Origin: JAYZDP01 sp036337765
Lineage (GTDB): Bacteria; Acidobacteriota; Thermoanaerobaculia; Multivoradales; Multivoraceae
Reading direction: 5' to 3'
Assembly (NCBI GenBank): GCA_036337765.1
Contig: JAYZDP010000104.1
Location: 1-64,000, forward strand
DNA: 64,000 bases
Positions 56,006 to 64,000 of the stretch are shown piece by piece. A program made the position numbers and the translations under genes. Positions within the stretch are counted from its first letter, which is position 1. Every line of letters starts with the position of its first letter. The notes beneath the pieces are model-generated. The model was given only the letters and a program-made list of their open reading frames with translations, did not search any database and was not told the origin of the DNA.

Positions 56006-57079
56006 ATGCTCTACCACCTCCTGTTTCCGCTTCGCGACTCGATCGCGGCTCTGAACGTCGTTCGCTACATCACCTTTCGTGCGGCAGGTGCTGCGCTGAT
56101 GGCGCTTGTCATCGCGCTGATCCTGGGTCCCTGGGCCATTCGCACGTTGCGGCGGCTGTCGGTGGGCCAGACGATTCGAGAGGAGGGACCTCAGAGCCAT
56201 CGCGAGAAGGAGGGCACGCCGACCATGGGCGGGCTTCTGATCCTCTTCTCGCTCACCGTGACGACGCTTCTGTGGGCGCGTCTGGACAACCCCTACGTAT
56301 GGTTGACGGTGGGCACAGCGCTTGCCTTCGGCGCGATCGGTTTCGCCGACGACTACCTGAAGGTGGTGAGGCGGCACAACCGCGGTTTGAGCGCGATGGT
56401 AAAGCTCGCGGCACAGGTCGTGGTCGGCGCCGTCTTCGGGTGGGTGCTGTTGAGCGTCGCCTTCGAGCCGACGCTGACCTTCCCGTTCTTCAAGGACCTG
56501 GTGATCGACCTCGGCGTGCTCTACGTGCCGTTCGTGATCCTGATTCTTGCCGGCTTCTCCAACGCGGTGAACCTGACCGACGGCCTCGATGGGCTCGCGA
56601 TCGGCGCGACCCTGATCGCCGCCGCGGCCTACGCGATCTTCACCTATATCGCCGGGCACAGGATCGTCTCGGAGTACCTGCAGGTCAGCTATCAGCCGGG
56701 AGTCGGGGAGCTGGCAATCTTTTGCAGCGCACTGGTGGGGGCGAGCCTCGGCTTTCTGTGGTTCAACAGCCACCCGGCGGAGGTCTTTATGGGCGACGTC
56801 GGGGCGCTGGCCATCGGCGGCGCGATCGCCGCGGTCGCCATCCTGTCGAAGCAGGAGCTACTGCTGTTCTTCGTCATGGGGCTCTTCCTGATGGAGCTCG
56901 GGTCGGTCGTCATCCAGGTGGCGTCGTTCAAGCTCACTGGCAAGCGTGTCTTCCGCATGGCTCCGATTCACCATCACTTCGAGCTGGCGGGCTGGAAAGA
57001 ATCGCAGATCGTGGTGCGGTTCTGGATACTGGCAATCCTCTTCGCCTTGCTCAGCCTCTCGACATTGAAGTTGCGATGA
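56006..57079 (+). CDS. mraY: Phospho-MurNAc-pentapeptide transferase MraY
   Basis: 357 residues, about ten membrane helices. Active-site landmarks are EEGPQSHREKEGTPTMGGLL, GFADDYLKVV (Asp pair), NLTDGLDGLAIG and PIHHHFELAGWKESQIVVRF (HHH loop). It makes lipid I on the inner face of the membrane. Its TGA overlaps the murD ATG. Confidence 0.96.
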   Translation: MLYHLLFPLRDSIAALNVVRYITFRAAGAALMALVIALILGPWAIRTLRRLSVGQTIREEGPQSHREKEGTPTMGGLLILFSLTVTTLLWARLDNPYVWLTVGTALAFGAIGFADDYLKVVRRHNRGLSAMVKLAAQVVVGAVFGWVLLSVAFEPTLTFPFFKDLVIDLGVLYVPFVILILAGFSNAVNLTDGLDGLAIGATLIAAAAYAIFTYIAGHRIVSEYLQVSYQPGVGELAIFCSALVGASLGFLWFNSHPAEVFMGDVGALAIGGAIAAVAILSKQELLLFFVMGLFLMELGSVVIQVASFKLTGKRVFRMAPIHHHFELAGWKESQIVVRFWILAILFALLSLSTLKLR

Positions 57080-58452
57080 AGGTGCCCTGGTCCAGCGACG
57101 AGTGGCAGCGGGTCGTCGTCTACGGCATGGGTCGATCGGGCCTCGCCGCGGCGCATTTCCTGCGCTCGCGCGACGTCGAAGTGGTGGCCGTCGACGGACG
57201 TGACGACGTCGACCTGGGCGAGCTAGGCGCAGACGCTGGAGTTACCGCCCGCTTCGGCACAGAGCCCACGGCGCCTGACGTGGGCGTCGACGGCGTGGTT
57301 CTCAGCCCAGGCGTGGCGAGCTCGCGGCCGTTCGTTGCGGCGGCGCACAGAGCCGGAATCCCAGTGATTGGCGAAGTCGAGCTCGCCTTTCCCTTCCTCG
57401 AGGGTCCTGTCATCGGCGTCACCGGCTCGAACGGTAAGAGCACGACGGCCAGCCTGGTTGCCGAGATGCTGCGATGTGCCGAGCTGCCGGGCGTCCTGTG
57501 CGGCAACATCGGTGAGCCGCTGACCTCGAAGATCGACGGCGCGGGCGGGCGCATCTTCGTGGTCGAGCTGTCGAGCTTTCAGCTCGAAACCGTCAAGACC
57601 TTCCGGGCGAGAGCAGCGGCGCTGGTCAATGTCTCCCCCGATCATCTCGACCGCTACGCCGGCCTCGACAGCTACGCCGCGGCCAAGGAGCGGATCTTCG
57701 AGCGCCAGACCAGCGACGACACTGCGGTGCTCAACGCCGACGACGAGCTCTCGACACGCGCGGCCACCCGTGTAGAGGAAGCCCGCGTGCGCTACTTCTC
57801 ACGTCGCTCGCGCGTCGCCGACGGCTGCTGGACCGATGGCAACACGGTGGTCGAGTCCGAGCCGGGCACAAGCGCCGAGGAGGTTTTCCGTATCGACGAG
57901 ATTCGCCTCGAGGGCACCGTCAACCTCGAGAACGCGATGGCGGCTACACTGCTGGCACGCGCCCTGGGTGCCGACCGTGAGCACGTGCGCCGCGGCGTGG
58001 CCGGCTTCGATGGCCTGGCACACCGTCTCGTGCGGATCGCCGATCTCGACGGTGTCTGCTTCTACGACGACTCGAAGGGCACCAACGTCGGAGCCACGCG
58101 CCAATCGCTGGCCGGTTTCGCGGATAGCAGCGTCCACCTCATCCTTGGCGGCACCTCGAAGGGCGCCGACTTCGCGCCGCTCGTAGAGACGGTCGAAACC
58201 AAGGCACGGTGTGCGTATCTGATCGGTGAGGCGGCGGCTGAGATCGCTGCCACCCTGGCGGGTCGCGTCGCCATCGACCGGTCCGACACGCTCGAGCGCG
58301 CGGTGTGCCGGGCGGCGGAAGCCGCGCGCGCCGGCGAGGCGGTGGTGCTGTCGCCGGCCTGTGCCAGCTTCGACCAGTTCGCCAATTTCGAGGAGCGCGG
58401 CGATCGCTTTCAGGAGCTCGTCTCAGAGCTCGCGGAGGCGCGCCGTGGCTAA
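57076..58452 (+). CDS. murD: UDP-MurNAc-L-Ala:D-Glu ligase MurD
   Basis: 458 residues. The N-terminal UDP-binding region has YGMGRSGLAAAHFLR. The ATP loop is GVTGSNGKSTTASL (about 114-127), followed by ELSSFQLETVKTF, NVSPDHLDRY, FDGLAHRLVRIADLDGVCFY and DDSKGTNVGAT. ATG 57076 overlaps the mraY stop; the longer in-frame extension upstream is antisense-quality sequence inside mraY. Its 3' end overlaps ftsW by 8 bp. Confidence 0.95.
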   Translation: MKVPWSSDEWQRVVVYGMGRSGLAAAHFLRSRDVEVVAVDGRDDVDLGELGADAGVTARFGTEPTAPDVGVDGVVLSPGVASSRPFVAAAHRAGIPVIGEVELAFPFLEGPVIGVTGSNGKSTTASLVAEMLRCAELPGVLCGNIGEPLTSKIDGAGGRIFVVELSSFQLETVKTFRARAAALVNVSPDHLDRYAGLDSYAAAKERIFERQTSDDTAVLNADDELSTRAATRVEEARVRYFSRRSRVADGCWTDGNTVVESEPGTSAEEVFRIDEIRLEGTVNLENAMAATLLARALGADREHVRRGVAGFDGLAHRLVRIADLDGVCFYDDSKGTNVGATRQSLAGFADSSVHLILGGTSKGADFAPLVETVETKARCAYLIGEAAAEIAATLAGRVAIDRSDTLERAVCRAAEAARAGEAVVLSPACASFDQFANFEERGDRFQELVSELAEARRG

Positions 58453-59539
58453 GAAGCTGGTCTTCGACAAACCGCTCTTTTTCACCATCACGGTGCTGCT
58501 GCTGCTCGGTATCGTCATGGTCTATTCGGCGTCGGTCTTCAACGTCGACCCGACACGGCAGTCGGCGCTTTCAAATCACCCGTTCCTCAAACAGATCGCC
58601 GCAGCGATCCTGGGTCTGGTCGCGATGGTGGTGGCGATGCAGCTCGACTTCCGCCGCCTGCAGCGGCCTGCCGTTCTGTACACGATCGTTGGTGGCGTCG
58701 TGGGCCTTCTTATCCTGGCGCTTCTGTCTCCCGAGGTGAACTCCACCAATCGCTGGATCTTCGTCGGCGGTGTTTCGATCCAGCCCTCTGAGCTGGCGAA
58801 GATCGCCGTGGTGCTTTTCGTCGCGTACCACATTGCGCGCAAGGACGAAGAGGTCAACGAACCGTCGATGCTCGTGCCGGTGGCTTTGGGGACGAGCTTC
58901 TTCGTTGTCCTGATCCTGCTCCAGCCGGACTTCGGGACGGCAGGGATCATCCTCGCGACCGCCGGCATCATGCTGTTTCTCGCTGGACTGTCGTGGCGCT
59001 TCATCGCGCTTTCGGTAGTGGTGGCGCTGCCGGCCCTATGGTTTCTTGTGATCTCGGTGCCGTACCGGCGGGCGCGGCTGTTCTCCTTCCTCGAGCCCGA
59101 GCTGGATCCTCTCGGTGGCGGCTATCAGGTGGTGCAGTCGATGATCGCAGTCGGTTCGGGGGGACCGTGGGGTCTCGGCCTGGGCCAGAGCGTGCAGAAG
59201 CTGCACTTTCTGCCCTTCGCCGAGTCGGATTTCATCTACGGAGTCCTGGCCGAGGAGCTGGGGCTGATCGGCGCCGTCGGTGTGGTCCTGCTCTTCGCGG
59301 TGTTCTTCTGGCGCGGCATGCGCGCGGGCCACAAGGTCCGCGAACCGTTCGCGAAGTACATGGCCTGGGGTTTGTGCACGTCGATCGTGCTCCAGGCTTT
59401 CATCAACATCAGCGTGGCGGTCTCACTCCTACCCACCACGGGTACTCCACTGCCGCTCATTTCCTACGGGGGCTCGTCGCTGGTTTCTACGCTCCTGGCC
59501 TGCGGGCTGGTGCTCAACGTCTCGCAGCACGGAACATGA
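58445..59539 (+). CDS. ftsW: Peptidoglycan glycosyltransferase FtsW
   Basis: 364 residues, about ten membrane helices of the SEDS family. Seen are VMVYSASVF, NRWIFVGGVSIQPSELAKIA, LLQPDFGTAGIILA, GGYQVVQSMIAVGSGGPWG, LPFAESDFIYGVLAEELG (catalytic-loop region) and PLPLISYGGSSLVSTLLACG. It polymerises septal glycan with FtsI. The GTG start at 58445 is inside murD. Confidence 0.95.
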   Translation: MAKKLVFDKPLFFTITVLLLLGIVMVYSASVFNVDPTRQSALSNHPFLKQIAAAILGLVAMVVAMQLDFRRLQRPAVLYTIVGGVVGLLILALLSPEVNSTNRWIFVGGVSIQPSELAKIAVVLFVAYHIARKDEEVNEPSMLVPVALGTSFFVVLILLQPDFGTAGIILATAGIMLFLAGLSWRFIALSVVVALPALWFLVISVPYRRARLFSFLEPELDPLGGGYQVVQSMIAVGSGGPWGLGLGQSVQKLHFLPFAESDFIYGVLAEELGLIGAVGVVLLFAVFFWRGMRAGHKVREPFAKYMAWGLCTSIVLQAFINISVAVSLLPTTGTPLPLISYGGSSLVSTLLACGLVLNVSQHGT

Positions 59540-59540
59540 G

Positions 59541-60608
59541 GTGGGCAGGCGAGCACTCTTGGCTGGTGGTGGAAGCGGGGGACACGTGTTCCCTGGGCTC
59601 GCCGTTGCCGAAGCCTTGGAGAGGCGAGGATGGCAAGTGAGCTTCGCCGGAACGGCCCAGGGCATGGAGGCGCGCCTCGCGCTCTCGCAGGGACTCGAGT
59701 TCCACTCGTTACCGGCGAAGCCGCTGCGCGGCCGCAACCCAATCCAGGGTCTGGGCGCGTTGGCCACCCTGGCGCGCTCCACGGTGAGCGCGGTGGGGTT
59801 GATCCGGCGTCTCGGTGCCGACGTGGTGATCGCCACCGGTGGCTATGTCTGTGTCTCGGCGGGACTCGCGGCCCGGCTGTGCCGGCTGCCGTTGATCCTG
59901 GTGGAGCCGAACGCCGAGCCAGGGCTGGCCAATCGTCTTCTGGGTCGCTTTGCGAGCTCGGCAGCGGTGGCCTGGCAGAGGACCGCCGATGCGCTGCCCT
60001 GCTCCACCGAGCTGACCGGAGTGCCGGTGCGCCGCAGCTTCTTCGAGGTCGATCGACCGGCGCTCGGCGCTCCCTGGAAGATCCTGGTCCTGGGTGGCAG
60101 CCAGGGGGCTCAGAGCCTGAACGTCGAAGTCCCGCCGGTGCTTCATCGGCTGGTCCGCGACGGGGACCGCGAGCTCGAGGTGGTGCACCAAGCCGGCTCG
60201 GGAAAGGAGGCCGCCACCGAGTCGGCCTACATGGCGACCGACGTCAAGGCGACGGTGGTGCCCTTCATCGACAATGTCGCAGAGGCGATGGCCGACTGCC
60301 ATCTGGTGCTATCGCGTGCGGGCGCGGTGACACTGGCCGAGATCTGCGCCGCGGGTCGACCCTCGATTCTGTTTCCGCTGTCGCTCGCCGGAGGCCACCA
60401 GGGCCACAACGCGGCGGCACTCCACTCTGCGGGCGCGGCCCGCGTCGTGGATGCGATGGAGATCGATCCCGAAAAGCTACGCCTCGTTCTGCTCGATGTG
60501 CTCGACGCGCAGCGGCTCGAGGCGATGTCGTCCAGCGCCAGCCAGCTCGCCCGGTCGGACGCCGCGGAGGCGATCGCAAGCCTCGTCGAGGCGGAGGTGT
60601 CGCGGTGA
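59541..60608 (+). CDS. murG: UDP-GlcNAc:lipid I transferase MurG
   Basis: 355 residues. LLAGGGSGGHVFPGLAVAEA opens the GT28 fold. Then come GGYVCVSAGLAARL, EPNAEPGLANRLL, VLGGSQGAQSLN and the donor site SRAGAVTLAEICAAGRPSIL, FPLSLAGGHQGHNA. It converts lipid I to lipid II at the inner face. GTG 59541 starts one base after the ftsW stop. Its TGA overlaps the murC ATG. Confidence 0.95.
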   Translation: MGRRALLAGGGSGGHVFPGLAVAEALERRGWQVSFAGTAQGMEARLALSQGLEFHSLPAKPLRGRNPIQGLGALATLARSTVSAVGLIRRLGADVVIATGGYVCVSAGLAARLCRLPLILVEPNAEPGLANRLLGRFASSAAVAWQRTADALPCSTELTGVPVRRSFFEVDRPALGAPWKILVLGGSQGAQSLNVEVPPVLHRLVRDGDRELEVVHQAGSGKEAATESAYMATDVKATVVPFIDNVAEAMADCHLVLSRAGAVTLAEICAAGRPSILFPLSLAGGHQGHNAAALHSAGAARVVDAMEIDPEKLRLVLLDVLDAQRLEAMSSSASQLARSDAAEAIASLVEAEVSR

Positions 60609-61993
60609 TGTTCCGGGATTTCGCCGTTCTGTCGCATGTGCACTTCGTGGGCGTCGGCGGCGCGGGCATGAGCGGCATTGCCGAGATTCTGCTCGACTAC
60701 GACCTGCGCGTCAGCGGCTCGGACCTCTCGCTGTCCGACACCACGACCCGGCTTTCGGCTCTGGGTGTTGCGATCCGGGCGGGGCACGAGGCCGCGAATG
60801 TCGAGGGGTCCGATCTGGTCGTCATCTCGTCGGCCGTGCCGCCGGACAACGCCGAAGTGGTTGCGGCACGCGCGGCTGGGATTCCCGTGGTCCGACGGGC
60901 CGAGATGCTCGCCGAGCTCATGCGTCTGAAGTACGGCATTGCCGTCGCGGGCACCCACGGCAAGACCACGACCACCTCTCTGGTCGGCCTGCTGCTCACC
61001 GAAGGCGGCCTCGACCCGACCGTGATCGTCGGCGGGCGCCTCCGCGTGACCGGGACGGGCGCACGTCATGGCCGTAGCGACTATCTGGTTGCCGAAGCCG
61101 ACGAGTTCGACCGAAGCTTCCTGCGCCTTGCGCCGATCATCGCGGTCCTGACTTCGATCGACGTTGAGCATCTCGACACCTATCGCGACCTCGACGATAT
61201 TCGCGAGGCTTTCGTGACTTTCGCTCAGAAGGTCCCGTTCTTCGGCCAGGTCATCGTCTGCGTCGACGACGACAACGTCCGTCAGATTCTGCCTGCCCTC
61301 GCCGACAGGCGCGTGGTCACCTACGGCCTCAGCGCCGAGGCCGAGATTCGCGCCACCGACATCGAGGTCGACGCCGACGGCTCGGCCTTCGTCGCCTCCT
61401 CGTCGCGGGAGGGGCGCCTCGGGACGATACGGCTGCCGATCCCTGGTGTGCACAACGTTCAGAACGCCCTCGCCGCCCTTGCCGTGGGCCTGGGCGTGGG
61501 GCTGGACATCGAAGGTCTCACCGACGCGCTCGCCGGTTTCGGAGGCGTCCATCGGCGCTTCGAGCGACTCGGCACCTGGCGCGGGGCGACGGTGGTCGAC
61601 GACTACGCCCACCATCCGACCGAGGTTGCGGCGACGCTCGAGGCGGCGCGCCAGGTGTTCCCTGAATCGCGGGTTCACGTGGTGTTTCAGCCCCATTTGT
61701 TCAGCCGAACCCGGGCCTTCGCCACCGACTTCGGCCGCGCCCTGCTGGCGGCCGACACGGCCGTAGTCACCGATGTCTACCCGTCGCGCGAGCAGCCCGT
61801 CGAGGGCGTGACGGGAGAGCTCGTAGCCAACGCCGCTCGCGAAGCGGGTCACGAGGATGTCCTCTATTGCGAGGACTGGCGCGACGTTGATGTAGAGCTC
61901 GCCAGCCGGATCGAGGAGGGCGACGCCATCCTTACGCTCGGTGCCGGCGATATCTATCAACTGGCGCGCAGTCTCGCGGAGAGCGACGGTTGA
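60608..61993 (+). CDS. murC: UDP-MurNAc:L-Ala ligase MurC
   Basis: 461 residues. VHFVGVGGAGMSGIAEILLD opens the N-terminal domain. The ATP loop is VAGTHGKTTTTSLVG (about 112-126), followed by EADEFDRSFLRL, DVEHLDTYRDLDDIREAF, GVHNVQNALAAL, DDYAHHPTEV and FQPHLFSRT. It adds the first amino acid of the stem peptide. A GTG at 60605 is an alternative start. In many bacteria murB or ddl follow; here the next gene is ftsQ. Confidence 0.95.
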   Translation: MFRDFAVLSHVHFVGVGGAGMSGIAEILLDYDLRVSGSDLSLSDTTTRLSALGVAIRAGHEAANVEGSDLVVISSAVPPDNAEVVAARAAGIPVVRRAEMLAELMRLKYGIAVAGTHGKTTTTSLVGLLLTEGGLDPTVIVGGRLRVTGTGARHGRSDYLVAEADEFDRSFLRLAPIIAVLTSIDVEHLDTYRDLDDIREAFVTFAQKVPFFGQVIVCVDDDNVRQILPALADRRVVTYGLSAEAEIRATDIEVDADGSAFVASSSREGRLGTIRLPIPGVHNVQNALAALAVGLGVGLDIEGLTDALAGFGGVHRRFERLGTWRGATVVDDYAHHPTEVAATLEAARQVFPESRVHVVFQPHLFSRTRAFATDFGRALLAADTAVVTDVYPSREQPVEGVTGELVANAAREAGHEDVLYCEDWRDVDVELASRIEEGDAILTLGAGDIYQLARSLAESDG

Positions 61994-62868
61994 CGACTCC
62001 GAGCCGTGCCGTCGCCGGCGAGTTTCTCCGGCCGCGGCATCCGCGGCGCCGCCGGCGCTCGTCGCCCGCGGTCGCGCTGGTCCGCGTCCTCGCGCGCGCC
62101 TTCATGGTGGTCGCGCCGCCATTGGCGGTCGCGTCCTGGCTCGTGCGCAGTGGTGGCTTCGAGCTCGCGAATCTCGAAGCGCAGGTTACCGGCCGAGTGG
62201 CCGAGAGCTGGGTTCGGGCACGGCTCGGTCCGGAGATGGGACAGAATCTGGTGACGCTGCCGCTCGACAGGGTGCAGGCTCGCCTCGACGGCCATCCCTG
62301 GATCGCGAGCGTTGTGGTCGACAAGGCCCTTCCCAACGGGCTACGGGTCTCGATCGAGGAGCGCGAACCGGCAGCCGTTCTCACGAGCGGCGGCAGTCTG
62401 GTCTACGTCGATGTCGCGGGCCAGCGCATCGCGCCTGTGGGTGCGAACGACTCGGTTGCCGGCCTCCTGCGCGTCCGGCCGAAAGAGACGGACGGTGGAC
62501 CGCCGACAGCCATGGAATTGGCCGAGACCCAATGCCTGGAGCGCGCGATCGAGCTCGGCCGGAGTCTCGAAAGCGGGGGCGCGACGCTTCCGATCTGGTT
62601 GTCGCAGCTCCACGGTCTCGAGGTGGTGGGAGATGACGATTTCAGACTCTTTTCGAGAGGCCTCGCGTTTCCGGTTCTGGTGCGCTCCACCGATGGAGCC
62701 GAGCGCATACGGGAACTGGCGACTCTCATGGCCCGCATTCGTGAAGACGGTGACTCGGCCGGCGATCCTTTCAAGATCCGCGAGATCGATCTTCGTTACC
62801 GCGGCCAGGTGATCGTGCGGTCTGGCGAGGCAGCGCAGTGGGACCCAAATCAAGGAGACGTTACGTAG
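61990..62868 (+). CDS. ftsQ: Cell division protein FtsQ
   Basis: 292 residues. A basic N-terminal tail (RPRHPRRRRRSS), one membrane helix (about 35-53), a POTRA-like region (GGFELANLEAQVTG … GQNLVTLPLDRVQARLDGHP, WIASVVVDKALPNGLRVSIE) and the FtsQ beta domain with EREPAAVLTSGG. It links the early and late divisome. TTG start overlapping the murC stop. Confidence 0.88.
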   Translation: MTTPSRAVAGEFLRPRHPRRRRRSSPAVALVRVLARAFMVVAPPLAVASWLVRSGGFELANLEAQVTGRVAESWVRARLGPEMGQNLVTLPLDRVQARLDGHPWIASVVVDKALPNGLRVSIEEREPAAVLTSGGSLVYVDVAGQRIAPVGANDSVAGLLRVRPKETDGGPPTAMELAETQCLERAIELGRSLESGGATLPIWLSQLHGLEVVGDDDFRLFSRGLAFPVLVRSTDGAERIRELATLMARIREDGDSAGDPFKIREIDLRYRGQVIVRSGEAAQWDPNQGDVT

Positions 62869-64000
62869 ATGCCCAACACCGAAGACCACATTGTCGGAAT
62901 CGACATCGGTTCGTCGAAGGTCGCTGTTCTGATCGGCCAACACGACGAGAACGGGGAGTTGGAGGTGGTCGGCAAGGGTCTGGCCCCGAACCGCGGAGCC
63001 AGGCGCGGCAACATCGTCAACGTCGAGAGCACGGTCGAGGCGCTGAAGCAGGCCTGCGAAGAGGCAGAAGTGATGGCGGGAGTCGAGATCTCGCGGGCCT
63101 ACGTTGGCGCCGCCGGCCCCGACGTACGCAGCGTGAACTCGCGAGGCATGGTCTCGGTAGCCCGCAAGGACCGCGAGATCAACCGCCAGGACATCGATAG
63201 AGTGCTGGAGGCCGCCCAGTCGGCGGCGCTGCCGGCCGATCACGAGATCCTCCACGCTATTCCGCAGGAGTTCATCGTCGACGACCAGGGCGGCATCGCC
63301 GATCCCCTTGGAATGCTCGGCGGCCGGCTCGAGGTGCTGGTGCATCTCGTCACCGGTCACGCAACGCGGTCGAAGACACTTCTGACCTGCGTCAACAAAG
63401 CCGGCATCGAGGTGGTGGGGATCGTCTTCGAGCCTCTCGCCACGGCGATGGCTGTGCTGACGCCCGACGAGCAGGAACTCGGCGTTTTGCTGGTCGACAT
63501 CGGATCAGGCACTACAAGCTTTGCCTACTACACCAACTCCGAGGTGCACCACAGCGCGGTACTGCCGATCGCGGCGGGTCACTTCACCAACGACTTGGCG
63601 ATGGTGTTGCGGACGCCCTTTGCAGAGGCGGAGGAGATCAAGGCCCGCTACGGCTGCTGCCTTGCGAGTCTCGTCGACAGCGACGAGGGCATTTCGGTGG
63701 GCGCGGTGGGCGGTGGCGGTGCACGGGTCGTCGCGCGGCGCGAGCTCACCGAGATTCTCCAACCACGGGCGGAGGAGATCTTTCACCTGATCCGCGAGGA
63801 GATGACGAAGTCGGTCGGCGACCTGAACCTGCGTGGCGGGTTGGTGCTGACAGGCGGCGGCGCCCAGCTCGACGGTCTGGTGGAGATCGCAGAACAGGTT
63901 TTTGATGCCAGCGCTCGGGCAGGTCTGCCGAGCGGTCTGGGGGGATTGGTCGACGTCATTCACAGCCCGACCTGGTCGACTGCGGCGGGGCTTCTGGTTC
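62869..64000 (+). CDS. ftsA: Cell division protein FtsA (3' end outside window)
   Basis: 377 residues are present and the frame is still open at the window end. The actin-like fold shows VGIDIGSSKVAVLIGQ (phosphate 1), the 1C subdomain region YVGAAGPDVRSVNSRGMV, VLLVDIGSGTTSFAYY (phosphate 2) and GGLVLTGGGAQLDGLVEIAE (adenosine motif). It anchors FtsZ to the membrane. ATG directly after the ftsQ stop with AAGGAG upstream. About 30-40 residues, including the C-terminal amphipathic helix, should lie beyond 64000. Confidence 0.94.
   Translation, partial: MPNTEDHIVGIDIGSSKVAVLIGQHDENGELEVVGKGLAPNRGARRGNIVNVESTVEALKQACEEAEVMAGVEISRAYVGAAGPDVRSVNSRGMVSVARKDREINRQDIDRVLEAAQSAALPADHEILHAIPQEFIVDDQGGIADPLGMLGGRLEVLVHLVTGHATRSKTLLTCVNKAGIEVVGIVFEPLATAMAVLTPDEQELGVLLVDIGSGTTSFAYYTNSEVHHSAVLPIAAGHFTNDLAMVLRTPFAEAEEIKARYGCCLASLVDSDEGISVGAVGGGGARVVARRELTEILQPRAEEIFHLIREEMTKSVGDLNLRGGLVLTGGGAQLDGLVEIAEQVFDASARAGLPSGLGGLVDVIHSPTWSTAAGLLV

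Overview
The window is a high-GC bacterial chromosome segment. It probably comes from the Acidobacteriota, possibly a Thermoanaerobaculia-like lineage. That placement is inferred from family content: 5' stubs of acidobacterial-style Ser/Thr kinases, an ADOP/MacB-type permease stub, choice-of-anchor B, PQQ dehydrogenase and CRTAC1 proteins, a family B DNA polymerase and a diderm-type dcw cluster. No rRNA is present to confirm it.

Region 1 (1-14 kb) is accessory and strongly eroded. A membrane glycosyltransferase-like gene runs into a tRNA-Gln. The last 15 bp of that tRNA recur as a direct repeat 4 kb downstream, which looks like an attachment-site duplication. Between the copies lie a spermidine-dehydrogenase-like flavoenzyme, a mosaic relic and a choice-of-anchor B protein. 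Intact genes farther on encode a PQQ dehydrogenase, a K+ channel with tandem RCK domains, an archaemetzincin, a secreted carboxypeptidase-regulatory-like protein, a TMEM220 protein and a Nudix hydrolase. Among them sit stubs of kinases, ABC permease and ATPase genes, a PhoD-like protein, an SRPBCC protein and a flavoenzyme.

Region 2 (14-25 kb) is mostly housekeeping: an AGCS symporter and HtrA protease (-), glucose-6-phosphate isomerase (+), DNA polymerase II (-), a TraB-family protein (-), a penicillin-binding protein (+) and a cysteine synthase-like enzyme (+).

Region 3 (25-33 kb) is a co-directional run. It encodes a membrane pentaheme cytochrome c with a TPR tail, a CRTAC1/ASPIC-UnbV beta-propeller protein, a coiled-coil protein and a large secreted PIG-L deacetylase-like protein.

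Region 4 (33.4-40.5 kb) is the most interesting accessory locus. It holds a PqqD-like protein, an HprK-related kinase, a 54-residue peptide with a Tat-like leader, a glycosyltransferase fused to a PF14907-type nucleotidyltransferase, and three more glycosyltransferases. It looks like a compact peptide/surface-glycan modification system of the HPr-rel-A type.

Region 5 (40.6-49.3 kb) carries initiator tRNA-fMet, enolase with FtsB, a cation/H+ antiporter, Mfd and two SurA/PpiC-type periplasmic foldases.

Region 6 (49.4-64 kb) is the dcw division/cell-wall cluster: mraZ-rsmH-ftsL-ftsI-murE-murF-mraY-murD-ftsW-murG-murC-ftsQ-ftsA, cut off inside ftsA. The genes are mostly overlapping and many start with TTG or GTG. 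Upstream are four TGGA repeats spaced exactly 10 bp apart, which look like the MraZ operator.
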